From NCBI GenBank assembly GCA_935421135.1, contig OW285194.1, positions 15,895,376 to 15,959,375 on the forward strand: a stretch of 64,000 bases of DNA, read 5' to 3'. Under the pieces are notes generated by a model. That model worked only from the letters and a program-made list of their open reading frames with translations. It did no database searches and was not told the origin of the DNA. Every line of letters begins with the position of its first letter. The first letter of the stretch is position 1. Shown here one piece after another: positions 1 to 8,782 of this stretch. The position numbers and the translations under genes are program-made. This DNA is from Bugulina stolonifera. Lineage: Eukaryota > Bryozoa > Gymnolaemata > Cheilostomatida > Bugulidae.

Positions 1-413
1 TACCAGTTGATAGACTGTACAGATCTGATTTCTACCTGTGTGAAGGAAAAGTCTGACAACACTATTAGTGGTAGATCAGGTAAGAATCACCCTCCCCCCC
101 CCTCCTCCACTACCATAAGATATTGGAGTTTGTACTTCATTCTACCAGGTTTATGCTGTATTTCTTGGCTGTTACTCTCAGCATCTATACTTGTGTTGTA
201 GTCTCTAGAAGATGTGGACCCCTTACTGCTGCCGTTGATTACTTGGCCATTGACAACTCAAGGTGTGAGAAGAAACCTTACAAGTACAGATTCTACACTC
301 ACAAGCACGATGAGTACGAGTGCTCATGTACTGGAGATGAATGTAACACAGGAAGTCAGCTTGTTCTCTCTACTACCATCGTACTCGCTGCTCTCACCAA
401 ATATTTCTTCTAG
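1..413 (+). CDS. Ly6/uPAR-like GPI-anchored protein, copy A (5' part outside window)
   Basis: Only the end of exon 2 (1-79) and all of exon 3 (202-413, TAG stop) are in the window. The intron has a GTAAGA donor at 80 and a TTGTGTTGTAG acceptor ending at 201, phase 1. Visible cysteines follow the Ly6/uPAR pattern: the fourth and fifth in exon 2, then five in exon 3 ending CSCTGDECN, then a hydrophobic tail ending LTKYFF typical of a GPI-attachment signal. By family knowledge such proteins are small disulfide-rich surface proteins; the ligand is unknown. A likely poly(A) signal AATAAA is at 571-576. Compared with copies B-D it has CN preceded by E instead of R, and its 3' UTR differs after the stop codon, so it is an older paralog. 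Reading straight through the intron gives a false longer ORF. Confidence 0.8.
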
Positions 414-654
414 AGCTCAAGGGACAGATGTTATGCACATGTGTGCCATCTGACTACACAGATATAATTTTGAATATGTTTTTGTGGCTAGATTAATGCA
501 GCTCTTTACACCTAACTTATTTTACTTTTAGTGTTGGATTATTTTATTTCTCTGTGTTTCCCAATTTAAAAATAAATCCTTGCTAAAACATAATGTTATA
601 TGCTTCATGTGTGTATACTGACACATCACACATAATAAGCATAATTTATTCGAA

Positions 655-1000
655 TATTGTACATATAGCTCAGGTGTAGCTCAGGTATATACAGAAACAT
701 ATAGCTCAGGTATATACAGATACATATAGTTCAGGTATATACGGACACATATAGCTCAGGTATATACAGGTACATATAGCTCAGGTATATACAGATACAT
801 ATAGCTCAGGTATATACAGATACATATAGTTCAGGTATATACAGATACATATAGTTCAGGTATATACAGATACATATAGCTCAGGTATATACAGATACAT
901 ATAGTTCAGGTATATATAGGTACATATAGCTCAGGTATATACAGATACATATAGCTCAGGTATATACAGATACATATAGCTCTGGTATATACAGATACAT
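655..1000. repeat. 25-bp minisatellite
   Basis: About 14 tandem copies of a 25-bp unit containing CATATAGCTCAGGTATATAC, with a few C/T changes (AGCTC or AGTTC). No gene is visible between copy A and this array. Confidence 0.9.
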
Positions 1001-1189
1001 ATCAGTGGAGAATTCATTAACACATGCCTGAAGTACAAGTTGGATAACCCTATCAACAGTAGAAAAGATAAGAAATAAGACTCTTGGATTGTGTTGCATG
1101 TAATATGACTTGTGTAGATGATAATATACAGCCAATCAAAGACCTGCACCAAGTAGCCATAGAGTAATGATGCTACTTTTGTGTTGTAG

Positions 1190-1728
1190 TTCAAAGAAGG
1201 TGTGGACCAATTGCACCAGCTTCCCCAACTACAGAGGAGATAGACAACAGCGAGTGTGAAAAGCCTTACAAGCAATGTTCGAAGTGGAAAAATTGAGGTG
1301 GGTACACGGTACATGCAATCTTACAGATTAGTATTGTATAGCTATCCACATAATCTTATGGCAGCCAAGAAATTAGTGTATTACTAAAATGAAAAAAACT
1401 ATCCTGGCCAGGTGAGACTTGAACTCAAGACCTTATGGATGGGTGTCAAGCACTCTACCGCTACACTGTCAGGTCCAGATCAAATGTGTGGGGAAAACTA
1501 GCTACTAAAATGAGGGTACATGCCTTCTGGCCGCATACCACTAAAATTGAAGTGGGTACACACCGCATACTCCCGTATAACCACACTTCAAACACTGCTT
1601 ACAAGTACTTATTTTCACAAACAAATATGACCGATATAAGTGCTTATGTACTGGAGATGAATACAATGGACAAAGTAGTCACCTTGCTCTCTCTACCACC
1701 ACCTGCTTTTAGTAAGTATTTCTTCTAG
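1190..1728 (+). pseudogene. Ly6-like last-exon relic, split by a SINE-like repeat
   Basis: A good acceptor (TTTTGTGTTGTAG, ending at 1189) precedes an exon-3-like sequence whose frame reads GCGP...SECEKPYK and stops at TGA 1294-1296, before the CN motif and tail. The remainder of the same exon resumes near 1595 (TACAAGTACTT...) and runs to a final TTCTTCTAG at 1728, out of register and without the cysteine pattern. The two halves are separated by a tRNA-like repeat (1290-1562). Probably a dead exon; an alternative is a terminal exon giving a secreted, tail-less form of gene A. Confidence 0.65.
1290..1562 (-). repeat. tRNA-related SINE-like element
   Basis: On the minus strand, a tRNA-like segment (about 1400-1475) has a box B-like GAGTTCAAGTCTC and a box A-like TAGCGGTAGAGTGC. 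AAAATTGARGTGGGTACAC occurs at both ends (about 1290-1308 and 1544-1562) and looks like a target duplication, although part of it recurs in other copies and may belong to the element. Related copies are near 3820, 6241, 14100, 16781 and 24431. Confidence 0.55.
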
Positions 1729-1754
1729 AGATCAAAGGATTGACTGATTATAAA

Positions 1755-2262
1755 GTATAACATTGGAGAGAGGATAACTTTAGAATATAACATGGTATAA
1801 TGTAGTATAACATTGGAGAAAGGACAGCTTTAGAGTATAACGTAGTATAATGTAGGATAACATTGGAGAGAGGACAACTTTAGAGTATAACATGGTAGAA
1901 TATAGTATAACATTGGAGAGAGGACAACTTTAGAGTATAACATGGTATACTGTAGTATAACATTGAAGAGAGGATAACTTTAGAGTATAACATGGTATAA
2001 TGTAGTATAACATTGAAGAGAGGACAACTTTAGAGTATAACATGGTATAATGTAGTATAACATTGGAGAGAGGATAACTTTAGAGCATAACGTGGTATAA
2101 TGTAGTATAACATTGGAGAGAGGATAACTTTAGAGTATAACATGGTATAATGTAGTATAACATTGGAGAGGACAACTTTAGAGTATACCATGGTATAATG
2201 TAGTATAACATTGGAGAGAGGACAACTTTAAAGTATAACGTGGTATAATCTAGTACAAGTAT
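1755..2262. repeat. 50-bp tandem array (unit 1, empty site)
   Basis: About ten copies of a 50-bp unit beginning GTATAACATTGGAGAGAGGA and containing TAACATGGTATAATGTA. The same array in units 2 and 3 is split by the LTR retrotransposon; here it is uninterrupted. Confidence 0.9.
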
Positions 2263-2623
2263 GTCATGATACATGTACTATACCTCATGTGCCATGATAC
2301 ATATATACTATACATAATATACATGTATACGGCACATATAATTGTAGTAGTATGGTGTACAATGTATATGTGTTATATGTACATGTATATGCAGTTCGAT
2401 AGGGATATGGAGAGGATAACTATAGAATGAATAATATCCACTATAAGAATAACCAGCCTTGTCCTTACTATCTAGTATCTATGGACGTTTAGTAAACAGC
2501 CTTGTTCTGTCATAATCGCCAAAATGCATTGTCGTAACAAAGGATGAACTGAAAAGAATGCAATTAAATTCTCCATGCCGCAACGAGCCCACAATAGCAG
2601 TAATCTACAATCAGTTTATTGCA

Positions 2624-2630
2624 TATAAAT
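2624..2630 (+). promoter_or_regulatory. TATA box of Ly6-like gene B
   Basis: TATAAAT lies 37 nt upstream of the start codon at 2667 and is kept in the tandem copies at 12901-12907 and 23230-23236. The short distance implies a very short 5' UTR. Confidence 0.5.
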
Positions 2631-2666
2631 TCTCTCAAGCTGCAAATTGGGTCCAATTTGTGAACC

Positions 2667-3582
2667 ATGACTACTAATACATTTCTGACAGTAATACTCA
2701 TTTCGGGTAAGAAAGAATAAGAACTACCTACCTCCATTTGTTCAACACGCTGCCTGCCTGGTAGGCGCTGTTGTGAAGAAATTTATATAATGTTAAATAT
2801 ATTGTGCTCTCCAAGTTTCCACCTACCATGTTGATAATATGAATAATTAATACTAGAGCTGTATACTATACCAATATAAGGGTAGGAGCTCCCACAGTTT
2901 AATGAAGTCACGTGTGTGACCAAACAGGTAGCTAAATATAACCTAAGAACTAGGGCTATATACTGGGCTAACAGTAGCTGGTAGTACTGCTGAATGACCT
3001 ACATGTAGCTCCTATGGTTTGGTTTTCCCCAATTCCTAAAAGTTGTTTCAACTTTTTAAAATGTTTGTTCTATTGATGTCTTCAGGACTGGTGGTCTACT
3101 CTGCTGCTATTAAATGCTACGTGTGCCGTGGAAGTCAAGGGAGTGAGTGTGATGATGAGTATAAGAGCCCCTCGTATCAGTTGGTAGACTGTACAGATCT
3201 GATTTCTACCTGTGTGAAGGAAAAGTCTGACAACACTATTAGTGGTAGATCAGGTAAGAATCACCCCCCCCCCCTCCACTACCATAAGATATTGGAGTTT
3301 GTACTTCATTCTACCAGGTTTATGCTGTATTTCTTGGCTGTTACTCTCAGCATCTATACTTGTGTTGTAGTCTCTAGAGGATGTGGACCTCTTACTGCTG
3401 CCGTTGATTACTTGGCCATTGACAACTCAAGGTGTGAGAAGAAACCGTACAAGTACAGATTCTACAAGCACAAGCACGATGAGTACGAGTGCTCATGTAC
3501 TGGAGATCGGTGTAACACAGGAAGTCAGCTTGCTCTCTCTACTACCATCGTACTCGCTGCTCTCACCAAATATTTTTTCTAG
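2667..3582 (+). CDS. Ly6/uPAR-like GPI-anchored protein, copy B
   Basis: Three exons: 2667-2706, 3086-3253 and 3371-3582, with both introns in phase 1 (donors GTAAGA; acceptors GTCTTCAG and TTGTGTTGTAG). The spliced frame is 140 codons including the stop. Exon 1 encodes MTTNTFLTVILIS and completes a hydrophobic signal peptide with the start of exon 2 (GLVVYSAA). Mature protein: KCYVC, then cysteines in SEC, VDC, STC, RGC, SRC and the terminal CSCTGDRCN, ten in all as in a Ly6/uPAR (LU) domain, then a hydrophobic tail ending AALTKYFF, which I read as a GPI signal. Expected on the cell surface; function unknown. The start was chosen because an upstream TTG in intron 1 gives only a spurious extension. 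Poly(A) signal AATAAA at 3728-3733. Confidence 0.85.
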
Positions 3583-3819
3583 AGATCAAATGATGGAATA
3601 GATGAATAATATTTTTCTAATTGTGACAATATTTTGGGTTACTTATTAACAATATTTAATCTCCTCATTGCTACCCCTTCTCCTCATGTATTAAGTTGTC
3701 TGTAGGTTTCTCTATGTTTACTTATTAAATAAAGCAAGAACCAAATGCTGATAAATGAGACTAATTCATCATAATTCTGATAATATTATTGATGTTATTC
3801 AGTGTTGATTGCAACAAAT

Positions 3820-4110
3820 GAGGTGGGTACACGGTGCATACAATCTTACAGATTAGTACTGTTCAGCTATCCACTTAACCTTATACATATACAAATTTTT
3901 AGCTACTAGATCTAGTAGCTAAAAATTTAGTGAAGTACTTGAATGAAAAAGTCATGCTTTAGTGAGATTCGAACCCATATCCCTATGAATGATAGTCAAG
4001 CACTCTAGTATTAGTATTACATTACTTTATCAGGACCACAGTGACTGGCAGTAATTAAAGTGAGAGTACACGCCTGCTGGCCGTATAACCACTAAAATTG
4101 ATTTGGGTAG
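3820..4110 (-). repeat. tRNA-related SINE-like element
   Basis: The minus strand reads GGTTCGAATCTC (box B-like) within a tRNA-like stretch at about 3965-4035. Ends match the copy at 1290 (GAGGTGGGTACACGG and CACTAAAATTGA). A short palindrome (TTTTTAGCTACTAGATCTAGTAGCTAAAAA) is inserted near 3896-3926. Confidence 0.55.
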
Positions 4111-4284
4111 ACTAGGCACACTTTTATGTGATCTGCAGTAAAAGCAGTAGGCCTAGTACACTACTCCTACACAACAGGCAAAGGTAAACTACTATCCTCT
4201 AGCAAGCAATTAGTGCACTTCCTAACAGCTTAGTATAGTTAGTATCTAATCATGTAGGATGTAGAGATATAGACTCTTGTGAAT

Positions 4285-4435
4285 GTATAATTATACATGT
4301 ATATACATTTGTACAATACATATTGTGAATGTATAATACATGTATATACATTTGTACAATACGTATTGTGAATGTATAATACATGTATATACATTTGTAC
4401 AATACGTATTGTGAATGTATGCTAACTTGACGATA
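4285..4435. repeat. 43-bp tandem array
   Basis: About three copies of a 43-bp unit containing TTGTGAATGTATAATACATG and TACATTTGTACAATACGTA. The same array is present at 14565-14700 and expanded at 24885-26395. Confidence 0.8.
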
Positions 4436-4449
4436 ATCTTGTCAATCGT

Positions 4450-5340
4450 CGTCTCCATATAATAATAGACGTCTTCATATAATAATAGACATCTTCATAT
4501 AATAATAGACATCTTCATATAATAATAGACGTCTTCATATAATAATAGACATCTTCATATAATAATAGACGTCTTCATATAATAATAGACATCTTCATAT
4601 AATAATAGACATCTTCATATAATAATAGACGTCTTCATATAATAATAGACATCTTCATATAATAATAGGCATCTTCATATAATAATAGACGTCTTCATAT
4701 AATAATAGACGTCTTCATATAATAATAGACGTCTTCATATAATAATAGACATCTTCATATAATAAAAGACATCTTCATATAATAATAGACGTCTTCATAT
4801 AATAATAGACATCTTCATATAATAATAGACATCTTCATATAATAATAGACATCTTCATATAATAATAGACGTCTTCATATAATAATAGACGTCTTCATAT
4901 AATAATAGACGTCTTCATATAATAATAGACGTCTTCATATAATAATAGACGTCTTCATATAATAATAGACGTCTTCATATAATAATAGACGTCTTCATAT
5001 AATAATAGACATCTTCATATAATAATAGACATCTTCATATAATAATAGACATCTTCATATAATAATAGACATCTTCATATAATAATAGACATCTTCATAT
5101 AATAATAGACATCTTCATATAATAATAGACATCTTCATATAATAATAGACATCTTCATATAATAATAGACATCTTCATATAATAATAGACGTCTTCATAT
5201 AATAATAGACGTCTTCATATAATAATAGACGTCTTCATATAATAATAGACATCTTCATATAATAATAGACGTCTTCATATAATAATAGACGTCTTCATAT
5301 AATAATAGACATCTTCATATAGTAATAGACGCCTTCATAT
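4450..5340. repeat. 20-bp tandem array (AATAATAGACRTCTTCATAT)
   Basis: About 44 near-perfect copies of AATAATAGACRTCTTCATAT. Almost all variation is at one base: GACGTC or GACATC. The end units (AGTAATAGAC GCCTTCATAT) are degenerate. Confidence 0.95.
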
Positions 5341-5867
5341 TGTAGCTGCCGCTGAGACCTGGGGTGATTGGTGTGACCACTGCTGTGTTGGATAGGGCTT
5401 GTGTGCCTAAGACAATGATGGGAAAAGCTTTCATCATTGTCTGTAGTGGTGGCTGTTGGGCTTGCTGCAGTGGCTGAACTGGCTGCTTGGCTTGCGTGGG
5501 GGTTATGTGGGTTCCAGTGGGTTGATTTCTTCAGTGCAGGTTCAGTTCTTCATAGACACACAACCATAATATTAACATCAGTATCAATATCAAATATAAT
5601 TATGTAGAAATATTGGAGCACTGAGGTGAGTGTCTTATGTTCTTTTATGTCATATTTTATTTGGTACATGTCTTGTTCAACTTTATTTTTTGTAGTATCA
5701 TTATTCCTTTCTATTGTAATATGTATATCATTAATCCTTTGTTATTTTTAGTTTCACTCGACCAAATAAATAGACTAATATCTATAAATTCAACAAGAAA
5801 ACCAATTCGATGTAGAGCTCTGCTCCGAACAATAACCCGCCTTCTAGCTGCTGTGCCAGCAGCTATA
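5341..5867. mobile_element. 527-bp insertion in the 20-bp array, type unknown
   Basis: This block interrupts the 20-bp array, which resumes for two units at about 5868-5905. It starts TGTAGCTGCC and ends GCAGCTATA, giving short imperfect inverted ends (TGTAGCTGC against TATAGCTGC). The third tandem unit (26408-26695) lacks it, showing that it is an insertion. I see no ORF that I recognise and no clear target duplication; it could be a small TIR element or a degraded solo LTR. Confidence 0.45.
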
Positions 5868-5904
5868 CATATAATAATAGACGTCTTCATATAATAATAG
5901 ACAT

Positions 5905-6145
5905 CCTCCAATCAGATTTGGGGCCAAAAATCTAAATGATTTTTATACATTATACATACGTTGCAATGCTGCCGACCACTGGCAGGTGAGTACTTAACCC
6001 GCCCCAAATGCTGGATGAGTGCTAGAACTCGGGCTATGCTAGCAGCCAAAGCGCTCCTCTCCCCTGATTTATATACATTTATGTTACAATGCCGTCTTGC
6101 TGAATCTCAACTCTGGTGGTACTAGGACCTTATGACCGGGTCCTC
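5905..6145. repeat. dispersed repeat (GATTTATATACATTTATGTTACAATGCCG family)
   Basis: Shared by all three tandem units (5905-6145, 16445-16685, 26695-26935), with diverged further copies near 27040-27140. The common core is TGATTTATATACATTTATGT followed by TACAATGC and a CTCTGGTGGTRCTAGGACCT block. No coding capacity seen. Confidence 0.6.
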
Positions 6146-6149
6146 TGGC

Positions 6150-6680
6150 AGTTGTGGACCAATTGCAGCAGCTTCCCCAACTACAGAGGAGATAGACAAC
6201 AGCGAGTGTGAAAAACCTTACAAGCAATGTTCGAAGTGGAAAAATTGAGGTGAGTACACGGTACATGCAATCTTACAGATTGGTATTGTATAGCTATACA
6301 CATAATCTTATGGCAGCCAAGAAATTAGTGTATTACTAAAATTAAAAAAACTATCCTGGCCAGGTGAGACTTGAACTCAAGACCTTATGGATGGGTGTCA
6401 AGCACTCTACCGCTACACTGTCAGGTCCACATCAAATGTGTGGGGAAAACTAACTATTAAAATGAGCGTACATGCCTTCTGGCCGCAAACCACTAAAATT
6501 GAAGTGGGTAAACACCGTATACTCCCGTATAACCACACTTCAAACACTGTTTACAAGTACTTATTTTCACAAACAAATATGACGGATATAAGTGCTCATG
6601 TACTGGAGATGAATGCAATGGACGAAGTAGTCACCTTGCTCTCTCTACCACCACCTGCTTTTAGTAAGTATTTCTTCTAG
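6150..6680 (+). pseudogene. Ly6-like last-exon relic (unit 2)
   Basis: Matches the relic at 1190-1728 from TGTGGACCAATTGCA onward, but the splice acceptor is replaced by the dispersed repeat, so it cannot be spliced in the same way. The first part stops at the same TGA (AAATTGA, about 6247). The second part resumes near 6550 and ends TTCTTCTAG at 6680. Confidence 0.65.
6241..6512 (-). repeat. tRNA-related SINE-like element
   Basis: Same element at the same position in the Ly6 relic as at 1290-1562, so it was present before the segmental duplication. tRNA-like boxes are at about 6355-6425 on the minus strand. Confidence 0.5.
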
Positions 6681-6702
6681 AGATCAAAGGATTGACTGAT
6701 TA

Positions 6703-6810
6703 TAAAGTATAACATTGGAGAGAGGACAACTTCAGAGTATAACATGGTATAATGTAGAATAACATTGGAGAGAGGACAACTTTAGAGTATAACATGGTAT
6801 AATGTAGTAT
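6703..6810. repeat. 50-bp tandem array, left part
   Basis: Two units of the GTATAACATTGGAGAGAGGA array. They end in GTAT immediately before the LTR; the array resumes at 12263 with GTAT. Confidence 0.9.
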
Positions 6811-7485
6811 TGTAATGGTTTCTGTGATTTGGTGCGGTCGTCCTTGGACGACTACCGACTCAGAATTGAAGTGCCTATGAGTGGTGCTAGGACTTCGCAT
6901 TACATGAAAGATCGAGCGGTCTCAGTAGCCCAATAACTACCAGAGACGACCCATCTGGTCCCAAGTCTGACCTTCAGACTATACGTTGAAAGAGAGTGAT
7001 CCGACCTAGTAGGCGGTTCGCTAAGCGAATGACCTGACAAAAGGAAGTGAAAGTCTCTGTATCAAGTATAGAGGTGTCTTTATTGAAAGCCAAGTGAAGA
7101 CTGAGACTATGAACAGTGAAACAATGTCCTTTATATAGTATAAGGACTTCCGCCCGACGTAGTGTCGGGAAAAAACGACATAAGGTCGTCCGGAAGTTGC
7201 GCAACAACATGGCCACCGGAAGCCCGACGGCCGACCCAAAATGGGTCGGGTTCTACAAAAGTTGCTTATAATGGTCCAATTCATGTACAAAATGAATATC
7301 AATGGATTCTGAGAGGTCGGGCCTCTGTACATGGGTATAAAAGGCATTAAAAGACTTAGTAATAATTATACAAGTATATACGATAATATAGGAGTTACAT
7401 AGAGTAAAGTACAAGCAGATATATACATGTATGTGCACACAATAATGAGTGTCAGGTGTAGGAGACGACTGTGCGTACTATTACA
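6811..7485 (-). repeat. 3' LTR of copy 1
   Basis: 675 bp, TG...CA. In sense (minus) orientation: TATATAAAGG (7128-7137), then AATAAA (7079-7084), as expected for the U3-R order. A GGAAGT motif (GGGCGGAAGTCC, minus strand) sits just upstream of the TATA box. Confidence 0.9.
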
Positions 7486-7497
7486 CAGCCCCCTCAC
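7486..7497 (-). promoter_or_regulatory. polypurine tract
   Basis: The minus strand reads GTGAGGGGGCTG directly before the 3' LTR, the place and composition of a plus-strand primer. Confidence 0.6.
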
Positions 7498-7498
7498 A

Positions 7499-8011
7499 CT
7501 AGGTCATAGGTGTCTCTAGTGTTAAGTTTATAAGGGTACGGTATAGTGTAGACTCCCTGGAAACTACATCCAAATCTGCTTGTATCAGTTGGAGTTGCTG
7601 AGGGTGTTCCAGGTACTGGTTGGCTAGTGCACGAAGAGCTATTTCTCGAGTGTAGAGAGGTTCCAAGTGCTGGTGTAAAGTGTCCCCCACTTGTTGTCGA
7701 CTGGTAAGGTAGTGAATCCGTGGCTTGAGGTCAGCAAGCTGCTGTGAAAGCATGAGTGACGGATCCGGAGATGCAGGACATGTGGCGTCTGGCTGGATTG
7801 GTGCAGGAGACGCAGGTGGTGGAGGCTGGACGACAGGAGAGTCTGGAGAGGCTCGGGGCAGGCTTCTGGTGGGAACTCGTGGAGAGCAGTGTGGCGAGAC
7901 TTCTAGCGTCGGCCTAGACTGCAGAGGTTCAATCAGTAGAACAGGAGAAGCTGCACATGAGACCTTAGGTGGAGAGCCTTCATACAGGGTACCCGATTGG
8001 GCAGTAGGCAT
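7499..8011 (-). CDS. LTR element ORF3, proline-rich protein with helical C-terminus
   Basis: 170 codons. The first 80 residues or so are rich in Pro and Ser (PPPPASPAPIQP, PASPDPS); the C-terminal half (LADLKPRIHYLTSR onward) looks helical and mixed-charge. I do not recognise the family. It is in the same frame as ORF2, separated by one TGA (8039-8041) and nine sense codons, so it could be a readthrough extension of ORF2 or a separate product started at the ATG at 8011. The stop falls close to the polypurine tract, as for a last retroelement ORF. Confidence 0.5.
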   Translation of the reverse strand: MPTAQSGTLYEGSPPKVSCAASPVLLIEPLQSRPTLEVSPHCSPRVPTRSLPRASPDSPVVQPPPPASPAPIQPDATCPASPDPSLMLSQQLADLKPRIHYLTSRQQVGDTLHQHLEPLYTREIALRALANQYLEHPQQLQLIQADLDVVSRESTLYRTLINLTLETPMT

Positions 8012-8038
8012 GCTCTTCCTGGGGGCGGGCCGTATCTT

Positions 8039-8782
8039 TCAGGAGGGTAAACGTCCGCGTCGGTTAAGGGAAGTTGCACGTACTCTGGAGGTACTAGTGG
8101 TGGGTCGCCAGAGGGAAGGTCCAGCTGGAGTGGCAGTAGGCGACGAGGAAGAGGAGGAGGCAGTATCAGAAGGTGCAGAGTCGGGCGTCCGCTCAGGAGA
8201 TGGGGAAGGACTGTGCCGTCTTTTAGGAGGCTGTTTCCGTGTAGAGGAGGTGCTAGGCAGGTAGACTGGCTTGTTGGTTCCCGATTGTCCGTCCATGGTG
8301 GGACGACATGGTAGAAATGGTGGGGGATCCTTTACGCCCCACCATTCCATGAGAGCTAGATAGCTGGGCCCATCTTTGAGGAAGAGACGTTTCCCACAGA
8401 TACTGGATCTCCGACTGAAGTGATGGCCCAGTGCATCACGGCTAACTGAACTGCGTCCACATCGACAATAAAAGCGTGCGAAGTGTTGCCATATGTGTAT
8501 GTTAAGCCTCTTGAGGGTTCCGGAGAAGCTGCACTTTGCACATTTGAGGTTAGGTTGGCTCCTTCTTGCCAATTCGTCTCGGGCTTGCTGTGTAAAGGTA
8601 CTTATCCATGGCTTAGTGGCTCCGGAGTGCTGGGACGACTCGAGAGGCAACTTATTAGTGAGTTTATGTAGCTTGATTCTAGCTAGGTTCAGTGTAGAGG
8701 TGACAGGAGGTGGAGTAGGGGGAGGTGTGCCGTCTGGCGTGAGTGTCTTCCGTAGGGGAAAGATATCTACAACACAATTCAT
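8039..8782 (-). CDS. LTR element ORF2, zinc-finger-like protein
   Basis: 247 codons, starting inside the 3' end of ORF1 in the +1 frame (104-nt overlap). Around residues 79-98 it has CAKCSFSGTLKRLNIHIWQH (C-x2-C-x11-H-x3-H), followed by a second Cys/His cluster (CRCGRSSVSRDALGHHFS, then SIC). The C-terminal 80 residues are Ser/Pro/Arg-rich and low in complexity. The fingers suggest nucleic-acid binding, possibly standing in for the missing CCHC knuckle of Gag. I know no named family for this protein. The order Gag-like ORF, overlapping ORF2, in-frame ORF3 resembles a gag-pol arrangement without enzymes. Confidence 0.6.
   Translation of the reverse strand: MNCVVDIFPLRKTLTPDGTPPPTPPPVTSTLNLARIKLHKLTNKLPLESSQHSGATKPWISTFTQQARDELARRSQPNLKCAKCSFSGTLKRLNIHIWQHFARFYCRCGRSSVSRDALGHHFSRRSSICGKRLFLKDGPSYLALMEWWGVKDPPPFLPCRPTMDGQSGTNKPVYLPSTSSTRKQPPKRRHSPSPSPERTPDSAPSDTASSSSSSPTATPAGPSLWRPTTSTSRVRATSLNRRGRLPS

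Noticed and set aside
3043..3582. Reading gene B as one 179-codon exon
   Set aside because: It begins at a TTG within intron 1 and translates intron 2 (KNHPPP...); consensus splice sites in all paralogs give 139 residues.
3960..4035. tRNA genes at the GGTTCGAATC motifs
   Set aside because: Box A and B resemblance only; no full cloverleaf, and the segments are parts of repeated SINE-like elements.
4450..5340. CRISPR-like array
   Set aside because: No spacers: units are contiguous 20-bp copies in an intron-bearing eukaryotic locus.
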